From Candidatus Cloacimonadota bacterium (GTDB lineage: Bacteria > Cloacimonadota > Cloacimonadia > Cloacimonadales > Cloacimonadaceae): 10,321 bases of DNA. Under the pieces are notes generated by a model that worked only from the letters and a program-made list of their open reading frames with translations, was not told where the DNA came from and made no database searches. Position 1 is the first letter of the stretch. Each line of letters begins with the position of its first letter. The DNA is taken from positions 1 through 10,321 of the forward strand of contig DAHVPA010000054.1 in NCBI GenBank assembly GCA_027318525.1, given 5' to 3'. This document shows, piece after piece, positions 1 through 6,636 of the stretch. The translations under genes and the position numbers were made by a program.

Positions 1-1
1 C

Positions 2-949
2 AACATCCAAGAGATCCTGCCGGTTCTCGAGCGCGTTGTGCAGTCCGGCCGTCCGCTGTTGCTGATTGCCGAAGACGTTGAGGGCGAAGCTCTTGCGACT
101 TTGGTTGTCAACAAGCTGCGCGGCATCCTGAATGTCTGCGCAGTCAAGGCTCCCGGCTTCGGCGATCGCAGAAAAGCCATGCTGGAAGACATTGCCGTGC
201 TCACCAACGCCACCCTGATTTCCGAAGAAATGGGACGCAAGCTGGATAGCTGCACCATGAGCGACCTCGGACGCGCCAAGAAAGTCCTGGTCGATAAGGA
301 AAACACCACCATCCGCGAAGGTGCCGGCGATGAGAATACCATCCAGGGCAGAATCAAACAAATCAAAGCCCAGATTGAAGAAACCACTTCCGACTATGAT
401 AAAGAAAAGCTGCAGGAACGCCTTGCCAAATTGAGCAGCGGCGTTGCAGTCATCCGCATCGGAGCCGCCACCGAAACTGAAATGAAGGAAAAGAAAGCTC
501 GCGTGGACGATGCACTGCATGCCACCCGTGCCGCAGTCGAGGAAGGAATCGTTCCCGGCGGCGGAGTAACTCTCATTCATGCTGCCAAAGCTTTGAAAGA
601 AGAAAAAGGCATGAGCCACGAAGAAAGAGTCGCTTTTGACATCCTGCGTAAAGCATTGGAAAAACCTGCTTATCAGATTGCAGCCAATGCCGGTCAGGAA
701 GGCGCTGTCGTGGTCGAGAAACTCAAAGCTTACAAAGATATTCACATGGGCTTCAACGCCGTATCCGGCGAATTTGAAGATATGTTCAAATCCGGTATAA
801 TCGATCCCGCCAAAGTCGTCCGCAGCGCTGTGCAAAACGCTTCATCCATCTCTGCCCTGCTGTTGACCACCGAATGCATCGTCACCGATATCAAGGAAAA
901 GGAAGCTCCTGCCCCGATGCCCAATCCCGGTATGGGCGGAATGTATTAA
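2..949 (+). CDS. groEL: Chaperonin GroEL (Cpn60), C-terminal part, 5' end outside window
   Basis: This is the large subunit of the group I chaperonin, a cytosolic double-ring ATPase that encloses unfolded proteins with its GroES lid. The reading frame is already open at base 2, so 315 residues of about 540 are visible. They start in the apical domain and run through the second intermediate and equatorial segments. Diagnostic motifs are AEDVEGEALATLVVN and KAPGFGDRRKAM in the apical domain, then DDALHATRAAVEEG with the conserved ATP-hydrolysis aspartate (codon 509-511, equivalent to E. coli D398), followed by the nucleotide-binding PGGG loop. The tail ends PNPGMGGMY, shorter than the long GGM repeats of many GroELs but otherwise normal. 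No frameshift or missing key residue is seen. groES is not in the window. The gene ends just before a strong terminator, so it is probably transcriptionally separate from what follows. The family call is secure. Confidence 0.98.
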   Translation, partial: NIQEILPVLERVVQSGRPLLLIAEDVEGEALATLVVNKLRGILNVCAVKAPGFGDRRKAMLEDIAVLTNATLISEEMGRKLDSCTMSDLGRAKKVLVDKENTTIREGAGDENTIQGRIKQIKAQIEETTSDYDKEKLQERLAKLSSGVAVIRIGAATETEMKEKKARVDDALHATRAAVEEGIVPGGGVTLIHAAKALKEEKGMSHEERVAFDILRKALEKPAYQIAANAGQEGAVVVEKLKAYKDIHMGFNAVSGEFEDMFKSGIIDPAKVVRSAVQNASSISALLLTTECIVTDIKEKEAPAPMPNPGMGGMY

Positions 950-960
950 TTAAAGAACGA

Positions 961-981
961 ATTCCAGCTCAAGTCTGGAAT
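961..981. repeat. Perfect 7-bp inverted repeat downstream of groEL
   Basis: ATTCCAG and CTGGAAT are exact reverse complements separated by 7 bases, 11 bases after the groEL stop codon and 11 bases before the main terminator stem. No T-tract follows it, so it is not a terminator on its own. It could be a short dispersed palindromic element, an RNA-processing stem that stabilises the groEL 3' end, or chance. Confidence 0.4.
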
Positions 982-992
982 GACAATGGTAT

Positions 993-1023
993 AAGGCTCT
1001 CCACACCGGAGAGCCTTTTTTTT
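993..1023 (+). terminator. Rho-independent terminator of groEL
   Basis: A perfect 10-bp stem (AAGGCTCTCC with GGAGAGCCTT) encloses the 5-base loop ACACC. The stem runs straight into eight T residues (1016-1023). It starts 44 bases after the groEL stop codon. This is a textbook intrinsic terminator and should isolate groEL from the downstream methyltransferase gene. It also argues that the methyltransferase frame, which is open further upstream, really begins after base 1023. Confidence 0.93.
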
Positions 1024-1077
1024 GAACCGGAAAAAACCTTGCTAAAAACTAATCCGGTTGAAACTGTGCATCAGACT

Positions 1078-1794
1078 ATGAAAAGACTTATTGAAGCACC
1101 CAGGTATCTCTTCAGCCGGGCTTGGCAGTATGCCTTCGGCACCAAAGCAAGCTGTGAAATGAGTTACTGGAAGAGGTGCTTCTGCAGAGAGGGCAACACA
1201 TTCCATAACAGTCATTACCGGAAGCTCATACTGGCTGTTGCAGGCGAGGAAGATGAGGGCTTTCTGGCAGATAAGGTGGTGGCTGATTTCGGCTGCGGAC
1301 CTCGCGGCAGTCTTTCCTGGGCAGAAAATGCCGGACGCAGAATCGGGATAGATGTATTGGCAGAAAGATATCAAAAAGCTTTCCCGTATGAACTCGCCAA
1401 ACATGGGATGGAATATATCACCTGCAGCGAGCAGGAAATTCCCCTGCCATCAGAAACGGTGGATATCCTGTTCACTGTCAATGCTCTGGATCACGTCCGC
1501 AACCTCGATGCAATGTGTTCTGAAATCAGGAGAATAATCAAACCGGGAGGTCTGTTGATTGGCAGTTTTAACCTGAATCACAGACCAACCAGAGCAGAAC
1601 CGCAGTTGCTGACGGAACGGCGGCTGGATGAACTGCTGTTCACAGGTTTTAGCATTGAACAACGCAGACTGTCTGCACCTGGCAAGGTCAAATCTGGCGA
1701 AAACCTTTACGCCCCCTTTTATACAGGAAATCTCAGGAATCCGGCAGAGGGACCCGCCTTCCTTTGGGTCAGAGCCAGGAAAAGCATTTATTAA
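1078..1794 (+). CDS. Class I SAM-dependent methyltransferase (Methyltransf_11-like), acceptor unknown
   Basis: The 238-residue product is predicted to be a soluble cytoplasmic methyltransferase using S-adenosylmethionine. Visible class I (Rossmann) features are motif I VADFGCGPRGS (residues 68-78), the end of the second strand GIDVL (90-94) with the acidic residue expected to bind the ribose hydroxyls, a motif FTVNALDHV (132-140) typical of the Methyltransf_11 group, and KPGGLL (155-160) before a late strand. The FGCGPRGS form of motif I is one I associate with sugar- or lipid-type small-molecule methyltransferases, but nothing here identifies the acceptor. The start is uncertain: the frame is open from inside groEL, and ATG 1078 is the first ATG after the terminator, but no Shine-Dalgarno precedes it. 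GTG 1066 and TTG 1039 are alternatives with equally poor sites. No terminator follows, so reading into the next gene is possible. A functional link to the downstream membrane genes is not evident. Confidence 0.8.
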   Translation: MKRLIEAPRYLFSRAWQYAFGTKASCEMSYWKRCFCREGNTFHNSHYRKLILAVAGEEDEGFLADKVVADFGCGPRGSLSWAENAGRRIGIDVLAERYQKAFPYELAKHGMEYITCSEQEIPLPSETVDILFTVNALDHVRNLDAMCSEIRRIIKPGGLLIGSFNLNHRPTRAEPQLLTERRLDELLFTGFSIEQRRLSAPGKVKSGENLYAPFYTGNLRNPAEGPAFLWVRARKSIY

Positions 1795-1826
1795 AAAGGG
1801 ATTACGACCATTTATTCAGAAATTAT

Positions 1827-1859
1827 TTGACAAGCATTGACCTCCGTAATCAGCGTCAA
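1827..1859. promoter_or_regulatory. Repeated TTGAC half-sites upstream of gene A, candidate operator
   Basis: In the gap between the methyltransferase and gene A, TTGAC occurs at 1827-1831 and 1837-1841, exactly one helical turn apart. Its reverse complement GTCAA lies at 1855-1859. The first copy reads TTGACA, a perfect sigma-70 -35 hexamer, but no acceptable -10 lies 16-19 bases downstream. A TAAAAT at 1882-1887 is -10-like but lacks a matching -35. A promoter for the five-gene block is expected here; the exact elements are unresolved. Confidence 0.25.
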
Positions 1860-1900
1860 CAAACTGTAAAAATACGTTAAATAAAATACAGGAGACCATT

Positions 1901-4822
1901 ATGAGGTTATCCAGTCAACGGATTGTCCTGTTTTTACTGCTAGGTTTCATCGCGGTAGTTTCTATCTCGGTGGCAGTGGCGGTTGACGATAAGGACGCCT
2001 TTAAAGTTAAGAACTTCAAGGTCAGCGACATCCCGGCAGACGACGGGACAGGTCTGATGCTGAGCTGGAGTCCCCTTCCCAAGGAAAGACGAATTATCGA
2101 ATACCGGATTTACCGTGGAATCGACCCCAAACAGCTGTTTTTCCTCAGTTCCATCCCGGTCAATGTCAAGACCGGCGTTGCTTCTGAGACCATGTATTAT
2201 TATGACAGCGCTCCGGATGAATTCATCGAAATCAAATCACCCGGCAAACTCAAAGCCGAAAAGCAGCAGGGCAAAGACAGCCCCATTTTCCGCAACCCCC
2301 CTCGCGATATCAAGCTGCTGGCAAAGCTTGCCAAGCATTTCAACCTGATAGCTGTGCTGGATAAAAACCAGTATTACTACAGAACAAAGAAGAGTTTTTC
2401 TGCCGATGCCAAAGACTCCACTGCCTATGCCGGCATGAAGCTTTTCCAGATGGCAATCCGAGCCGGACTCAAGCCTGATGAGAAATACTATTACACAGTG
2501 CTTGCCGTGGATGAAAAAAGTGTCTTTCATCCGCACACCACAATCGTGCCCGGCAGTCCACAGGAAAATCCTCCGGATCCATCTCCCGATTTCAACGTAG
2601 TATATCTGCAGGACGCGCAAAAGCTGCAGTTTGAATGGGATTATCCGCTTTATAAAGACGACCTTATGCAATATCAGATAGTCATGCTGCCCAATGTAAG
2701 CAATGAGGAATGGGCAGTAAAAAAGAACCTTCCCCAGATGGGAGGTTTGCCTGCCATGCCGCTTACTTCAGGATACGCAGGCTATTCCAACTACACCAGT
2801 TATGATGCCAAAGAGCTGCTTGCTAAAGGCATGACCCCGGATAGAATCGCCAACTCCAGGTTTAGCCTGATGCTGGTTGATGCTTCTGGATTGACCTCGC
2901 TTTCCGACATCAGAGCTCCCAAGCTGGCAAATACTTCACAGCTCCCGCCCAAACCCGTTTTCAGAGTGGTTGATAAACCCAACGACAAAGGTGACAGGCT
3001 GGCAGTCATCTGGAGTAATCCCGTCGTCCTGGTGACCAAGGTCTCCTTTACCAGCGCTCAGAATGACAAGATGAAAATCAACTATATGCTGAATGCGAAT
3101 GAGACCCAAAAGGTCAGAAACATCTATTTCGATTTTTACCGTAAGGGTGAAAACACACCCTTTAAGACTATAAATGAATTTTACCCGGATAACATAATCT
3201 CTCTGAAAGTGCCTGCCGGCTATGATATCAAACAGGGACTGAGAGTGGTGATGAAGCTGAAGTGCCATCCTCAGATCGAGAAGGATTATCAGCTTGAGCA
3301 GAGCCTGGATTGGAACGACCAGATTCTTTCCCTGAATCCGGGCAATCTGTATAACAAAGGCAACAACCTCTTTACCCTCCAGAACGTTGTCTATCAAAAG
3401 TCACCCGCATCACCCATCTTTTACCAAGCCAAGAAAATGTCTTCCTACGACAGTAACGTGGAAATCACCATTCCCTATGAAACACAGCTTTACAGACAGA
3501 TTTCCGCCATTAATATCGTGGAAAACGGGATACTCAAAACCTATGGCGGAAAAGAAGTAATCGAACGCAAACTGACTGATAAGGATGCCCGGGCAGACCT
3601 GGTGCTGATGGATGCAGGGATAGACCTGCTGGTTGACCCCAAGACCAATAAGTCAATCCGGACCAGTCTCTTTGCTACGGAAGGTAAAAAAGAAGCTGAA
3701 ACCAGAATCAAGGATGCCACGGACAAGCTTACGCAGTTGAAAGCCCAGGCTGGAGTCCTGACCATGCAGGCAGCTACCAGTCCCGAAGCTGCTCAGATGC
3801 TGGCAAAAACCAAAGCTCAGATAGAAGACCTGGAAAAGACCATCCAGACTTATAAAAACCCAATCCTGGAAAAAGTGAACAACATCAAATCCGATGACGC
3901 CAGAATGAGACTTGTTGCCCGCACAAGAGAAAAAGACAAGCGCAGAGCTACTTTTTATATGGTGCGCACTGACGGCAAAGGAATGTTTGTGGAAAGTGAC
4001 TATAACCAGGATAAAGATGGCGAATACATATATAATGCACCCATCGCCAACTGGTTTGACAAAAACAAGCTGACTGCCCTGTTTGCTTCCCTGGTCTTTG
4101 GCTGCATGGTGTTTTTCTTCGTGAGAAAAGCCCGCAAGGGTCACGATCTTTATATCAGACCCATAGCCGGCATCCACGAAATCGATAACGCAATCGGTAG
4201 AGCCACAGAAATGGGACGCCCCATCCTTTACGTGATGGGCAGTGGTAGCCTTTCCGACATCTCCATTATCGCTTCGCTGGGCATCCTGAGTCAGGTTGCT
4301 AAAAAGGCTGCCGAATATGATACAAGGCTGATTGTTCCCTGTTATGATTACATTGTGATGCCTGTAGCTCAGGAAATCGTCCGCGAAGCTCACTATGAGG
4401 CAGGAAGACCTGATTCATATGATAAAAACAACGTTTTCTATCTGACCAGCGTGCAGTTTGCCTATGTGGCAGGCGTCAATGGCATAATGATCAGGGAAAA
4501 GGTTGCCACCAACTTTTATCTGGGTTTCTTTGCCGCAGAAGCGCTGCTGATGACGGAAACAGGCAATGCTCAGGGCACCATCCAGATTGCAGGATCAGAC
4601 GCCGTGACCCAGATTCCCTTCTTTATTACCACATGTGACTATACATTAATAGGTGAAGAGCTCTATGCTGCATCCGCCTATCTAAACCGCGAACCCATGC
4701 TGCTAGGAACCCTTAAGGCGCAGGACTATTATAAGTTCCTGATACTGTCCTTTATTATTGTCGGTGCTATTCTGAGTTCCTTCCAGGTCATGGAAATAAT
4801 TCAAGTATTCCCCGTGAAATAG
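1901..4822 (+). CDS. Gene A: secreted fibronectin-III-like, membrane-anchored protein with conserved C-terminal domain (possibly DUF6754)
   Basis: Function unknown. The 973 residues read in order as follows. A signal peptide or N-terminal helix spans 7-28, with a possible cleavage after A27 (AVA). A first fibronectin-III-like module begins VSDIPADDGTGLMLSW (41-56) and closes near YYYTVLAVD (196-204). A second module spans about 222-340 after a proline-rich linker. A third begins with DKPNDKGD (358-365). A two-helix coiled-coil-like segment covers about 595-655. A membrane helix lies at about 724-742, followed by the basic stretch RKARKG, which places the next part inside the cell. The conserved domain spans 747-940 with motifs EIDNAIGRATEMGRP (760-774) and TTCDYTLIGEE (910-920). 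A final membrane helix lies at about 944-965. I see no Walker, metal or protease motif. AGGAG (1890-1894), six bases before the ATG, fixes the start. Gene B follows after 15 bp. The product is paralogous to the 937-residue protein that closes the block. The DUF6754 label is from memory. Confidence 0.88.
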   Translation: MRLSSQRIVLFLLLGFIAVVSISVAVAVDDKDAFKVKNFKVSDIPADDGTGLMLSWSPLPKERRIIEYRIYRGIDPKQLFFLSSIPVNVKTGVASETMYYYDSAPDEFIEIKSPGKLKAEKQQGKDSPIFRNPPRDIKLLAKLAKHFNLIAVLDKNQYYYRTKKSFSADAKDSTAYAGMKLFQMAIRAGLKPDEKYYYTVLAVDEKSVFHPHTTIVPGSPQENPPDPSPDFNVVYLQDAQKLQFEWDYPLYKDDLMQYQIVMLPNVSNEEWAVKKNLPQMGGLPAMPLTSGYAGYSNYTSYDAKELLAKGMTPDRIANSRFSLMLVDASGLTSLSDIRAPKLANTSQLPPKPVFRVVDKPNDKGDRLAVIWSNPVVLVTKVSFTSAQNDKMKINYMLNANETQKVRNIYFDFYRKGENTPFKTINEFYPDNIISLKVPAGYDIKQGLRVVMKLKCHPQIEKDYQLEQSLDWNDQILSLNPGNLYNKGNNLFTLQNVVYQKSPASPIFYQAKKMSSYDSNVEITIPYETQLYRQISAINIVENGILKTYGGKEVIERKLTDKDARADLVLMDAGIDLLVDPKTNKSIRTSLFATEGKKEAETRIKDATDKLTQLKAQAGVLTMQAATSPEAAQMLAKTKAQIEDLEKTIQTYKNPILEKVNNIKSDDARMRLVARTREKDKRRATFYMVRTDGKGMFVESDYNQDKDGEYIYNAPIANWFDKNKLTALFASLVFGCMVFFFVRKARKGHDLYIRPIAGIHEIDNAIGRATEMGRPILYVMGSGSLSDISIIASLGILSQVAKKAAEYDTRLIVPCYDYIVMPVAQEIVREAHYEAGRPDSYDKNNVFYLTSVQFAYVAGVNGIMIREKVATNFYLGFFAAEALLMTETGNAQGTIQIAGSDAVTQIPFFITTCDYTLIGEELYAASAYLNREPMLLGTLKAQDYYKFLILSFIIVGAILSSFQVMEIIQVFPVK

Positions 4823-4827
4823 AAAGT

Positions 4828-4833
4828 AGGAGG
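4828..4833 (+). promoter_or_regulatory. Shine-Dalgarno that sets the GTG start of gene B
   Basis: AGGAGG lies four bases upstream of GTG 4838. An ATG at 4834 directly abuts the site, so it has no usable spacing, and its reading frame stops after about 30 codons. The GTG frame gives a full-length membrane protein and is preferred. Confidence 0.8.
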
Positions 4834-4837
4834 ATGA

Positions 4838-5467
4838 GTGAAAAAGAATCTACCGCTTGCCATTGTAATCATCGGAGGATTCGTTTGGGTGCTTTGGGCA
4901 TTTATCCCGCACAAGGTATTCTCTGATGACTTCATTAATAAATTTTATCTGCCCTGGATCTATGTGCAGGCTCCCTTTGGAGTGGTTTTGGGCGTAATGT
5001 CACTGGTCATGATGCACACTTCCAAAATCCAGCGTAAAGCTCCCAAATGGCAATACAGCTTCTTTGCTTTGGGAGGACTCTTGATTACCTGTATTGCTGG
5101 TTTCGGCTGGGGCACCCAAAATGGAACTCCGCTGATGTGGATGTTTACCAATATGCAGATGCCGATGAGCTCCACCATGTTTGCCCTGTTGGCATTTTAT
5201 ATAGCGTCGGCAGCTTACAAAGCCTTCCGCGCCCGTTCTCCGGAAGCTACAGTGCTGCTGCTGGCGGCGTTGGTCGTGATGCTGGCGCAGGTGCCGCTGG
5301 GACTTAAAATCAGTAAAAACCTGCCAGACATTTCGCAGTGGATTCTGGACGTTCCCAATAATGCTGCCAAGCGCGGTATCTTGTTAGGTATTGGTCTGGG
5401 CGGAGTCGCCACTTCGTTGAAGATACTATTGGGAATTGAGCGCTCCTATCTGGGCGGCGGTGATTGA
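4838..5467 (+). CDS. Gene B: six-helix integral membrane protein, function unknown
   Basis: I do not recognise a named family. The 209-residue product is very hydrophobic, with about six membrane helices near residues 5-22, 41-60, 72-91, 110-127, 137-156 and 178-200. Basic loops KIQRK (63-67) and YKAFRARS (127-134) fall after helices 2 and 4. With the basic N-terminus (MKKN), they predict both ends in the cytoplasm. Notable motifs are the polar, methionine-rich NMQMPMSSTM (105-114), entering helix 4, and the C-terminal AAKRGILLGIGLGG followed by LLGIERSYLGGGD. The end of that motif resembles the C-terminus of gene D. No transporter signature or charged residue within a helix points to a transported substrate. 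It lies 15 bp after gene A and 14 bp before gene C, so translation is probably coupled within one operon. The likely role, by inference, is a membrane scaffold subunit of a complex with A, C and D. Confidence 0.87.
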   Translation: MKKNLPLAIVIIGGFVWVLWAFIPHKVFSDDFINKFYLPWIYVQAPFGVVLGVMSLVMMHTSKIQRKAPKWQYSFFALGGLLITCIAGFGWGTQNGTPLMWMFTNMQMPMSSTMFALLAFYIASAAYKAFRARSPEATVLLLAALVVMLAQVPLGLKISKNLPDISQWILDVPNNAAKRGILLGIGLGGVATSLKILLGIERSYLGGGD

Positions 5468-5469
5468 TT

Positions 5470-5475
5470 AGGAGG
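5470..5475 (+). promoter_or_regulatory. Shine-Dalgarno that sets the ATG start of gene C
   Basis: AGGAGG lies six bases upstream of ATG 5482. The same frame is open back to a TTG at 5464, which overlaps the stop of gene B, but that start would place the ribosome binding site inside the coding sequence. ATG 5482 is therefore the start. Confidence 0.88.
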
Positions 5476-5481
5476 TATGAA

Positions 5482-6624
5482 ATGAAGATATTTGAAAAAC
5501 TCCAAGCTCTTGACCGTCGTTATATCTATATTGTGGTTGCCCTTGCCATCATCATTCCTTTGATGATTCCCTATAATTCTGATGTGGTTACTACTCCTCC
5601 CACAGAAAATCTTTATCAGCTGATTGATTCTTATGCGGGACGCAGTGACCGTGCCATTCTGATTAGTTTTCTTCACGATGCCGCCACCATGCCGGAGCTC
5701 TATCCCATGGAAATTGCCATCCTGCGCCATTGCTTCGAGCGCAAGATCAAGGTCTTTACCATGACTTTTACTCCTGCCGGTGCACCGATTATCGACTTTG
5801 CCATCAATACGGTCAAAGAAGAATATCCCAATATCCAGTCCGGGGTGGATTATTGCAACTTCGGTTACAAAATCATGCCCATGATTACAGCTTTGGGTAT
5901 GGGTGACAACATCGCCACAGCTATTGATACCGATGCCGAAGGGCGCAAGCTGGCAAGCCTGCCTATCATGAAAAACATCGTGAACTACAATGAAATGAAC
6001 CTGATTATCGAGACCAGCGGTTCTGCCGCAGGTGGCACCTGGATTACTTATGCCCGTTCCAAGTTTGGTGCCAATGTTGCAGTCGGAGTTACCGCTGTTA
6101 TGGCTGCAGACGAATATCCCTTCCTGCAATCAGGACAATTGGTCGGTATGCTGACAGGCTTGAAAGGCGCTGCCGAATATGAAAAGCTGGTGGATGTCTT
6201 TGCCGCTTACAGGGATGATTATTTCCCCAATGGCAGACCCTTCAGCAAGGAAATCCTGCGTGACCCCTCAGTTAATAAACTTATCAACATCACCACTCAG
6301 ACTCAGGCTGTCTTCACTCCTGACGAATTTAAGTCTTTCCTGGCAAAATATCCCGACCAGGCAGCTAACCTGAATAGCCTGAAACAGGAGAAAGACGGCA
6401 AAATCATCTTTGATGTCACCAAGATAAGTCCTGACCAGCAGAAAGCCATGGGCTACAATCTCTGGACAGCTTTGAACAAGAAGACCTATAATATCCTTTA
6501 TAAGTTTAAAGTTGCCCGCATTGGTATGAATGCACAGTCCATCGCTCATATCATGATTCTGCTCTTCATCATTATCGGTAACATTGGCTATTTTGCCACA
6601 CGTTCCAAAGAGAAAAAGGCATAA
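5482..6624 (+). CDS. Gene C: membrane protein with a large domain between two terminal helices, function unknown
   Basis: I do not recognise a named family. The 380-residue product has one membrane helix at each end (about 13-30 and 355-373) and a domain of about 320 residues between them. The ends are basic (DRR before helix 1, RSKEKK after helix 2), which by the positive-inside rule puts the domain outside the cytoplasm, although YKFKVAR just before helix 2 weakens that reading. Within the domain the pattern looks like alternating strands and helices: strand RAILISF (57-63), helix MEIAILRHCF (76-85), strand KVFTMTF (90-96), then NLIIETSGSAAGG (173-185), a glycine-rich turn, and VAVGVTAV (199-206), followed by EYPFLQSGQLVG (211-222) and LKGAAEYE (227-234). 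This order resembles the C-terminal domain of A/A'. Residues of about 237-345 read as a less ordered, lysine-rich region, possibly an insertion. There are two cysteines (84 and 125) and no catalytic signature. Gene D follows after 12 bp. Confidence 0.87.
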   Translation: MKIFEKLQALDRRYIYIVVALAIIIPLMIPYNSDVVTTPPTENLYQLIDSYAGRSDRAILISFLHDAATMPELYPMEIAILRHCFERKIKVFTMTFTPAGAPIIDFAINTVKEEYPNIQSGVDYCNFGYKIMPMITALGMGDNIATAIDTDAEGRKLASLPIMKNIVNYNEMNLIIETSGSAAGGTWITYARSKFGANVAVGVTAVMAADEYPFLQSGQLVGMLTGLKGAAEYEKLVDVFAAYRDDYFPNGRPFSKEILRDPSVNKLINITTQTQAVFTPDEFKSFLAKYPDQAANLNSLKQEKDGKIIFDVTKISPDQQKAMGYNLWTALNKKTYNILYKFKVARIGMNAQSIAHIMILLFIIIGNIGYFATRSKEKKA

Positions 6625-6636
6625 GGGGAGGATATC

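Noticed and set aside
38..40. GTG as the start of the first gene
   Set aside because: The frame is open to base 2 and the residues before it (NIQEILPVLERV) match GroEL, so this is an internal valine of a gene cut by the window edge.
874..1077. Methyltransferase starting inside groEL or before the terminator
   Set aside because: The frame is open there, but the translated stretch looks unlike protein, overlaps groEL and crosses a perfect terminator. The methyltransferase-like sequence begins after ATG 1078.
3653..4393. Minus-strand open frame of 246 codons opposite gene A
   Set aside because: It is a shadow of the conserved C-terminal region of A, with no independent coding evidence.
5464..5481. 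TTG 5464 as the start of gene C
   Set aside because: It would put the AGGAGG ribosome binding site inside the coding sequence; ATG 5482 has ideal spacing.
5446..6129. Minus-strand open frame of 227 codons opposite gene C
   Set aside because: It is a shadow of gene C; its composition is rich in H, G, N and D and no ribosome site supports it.
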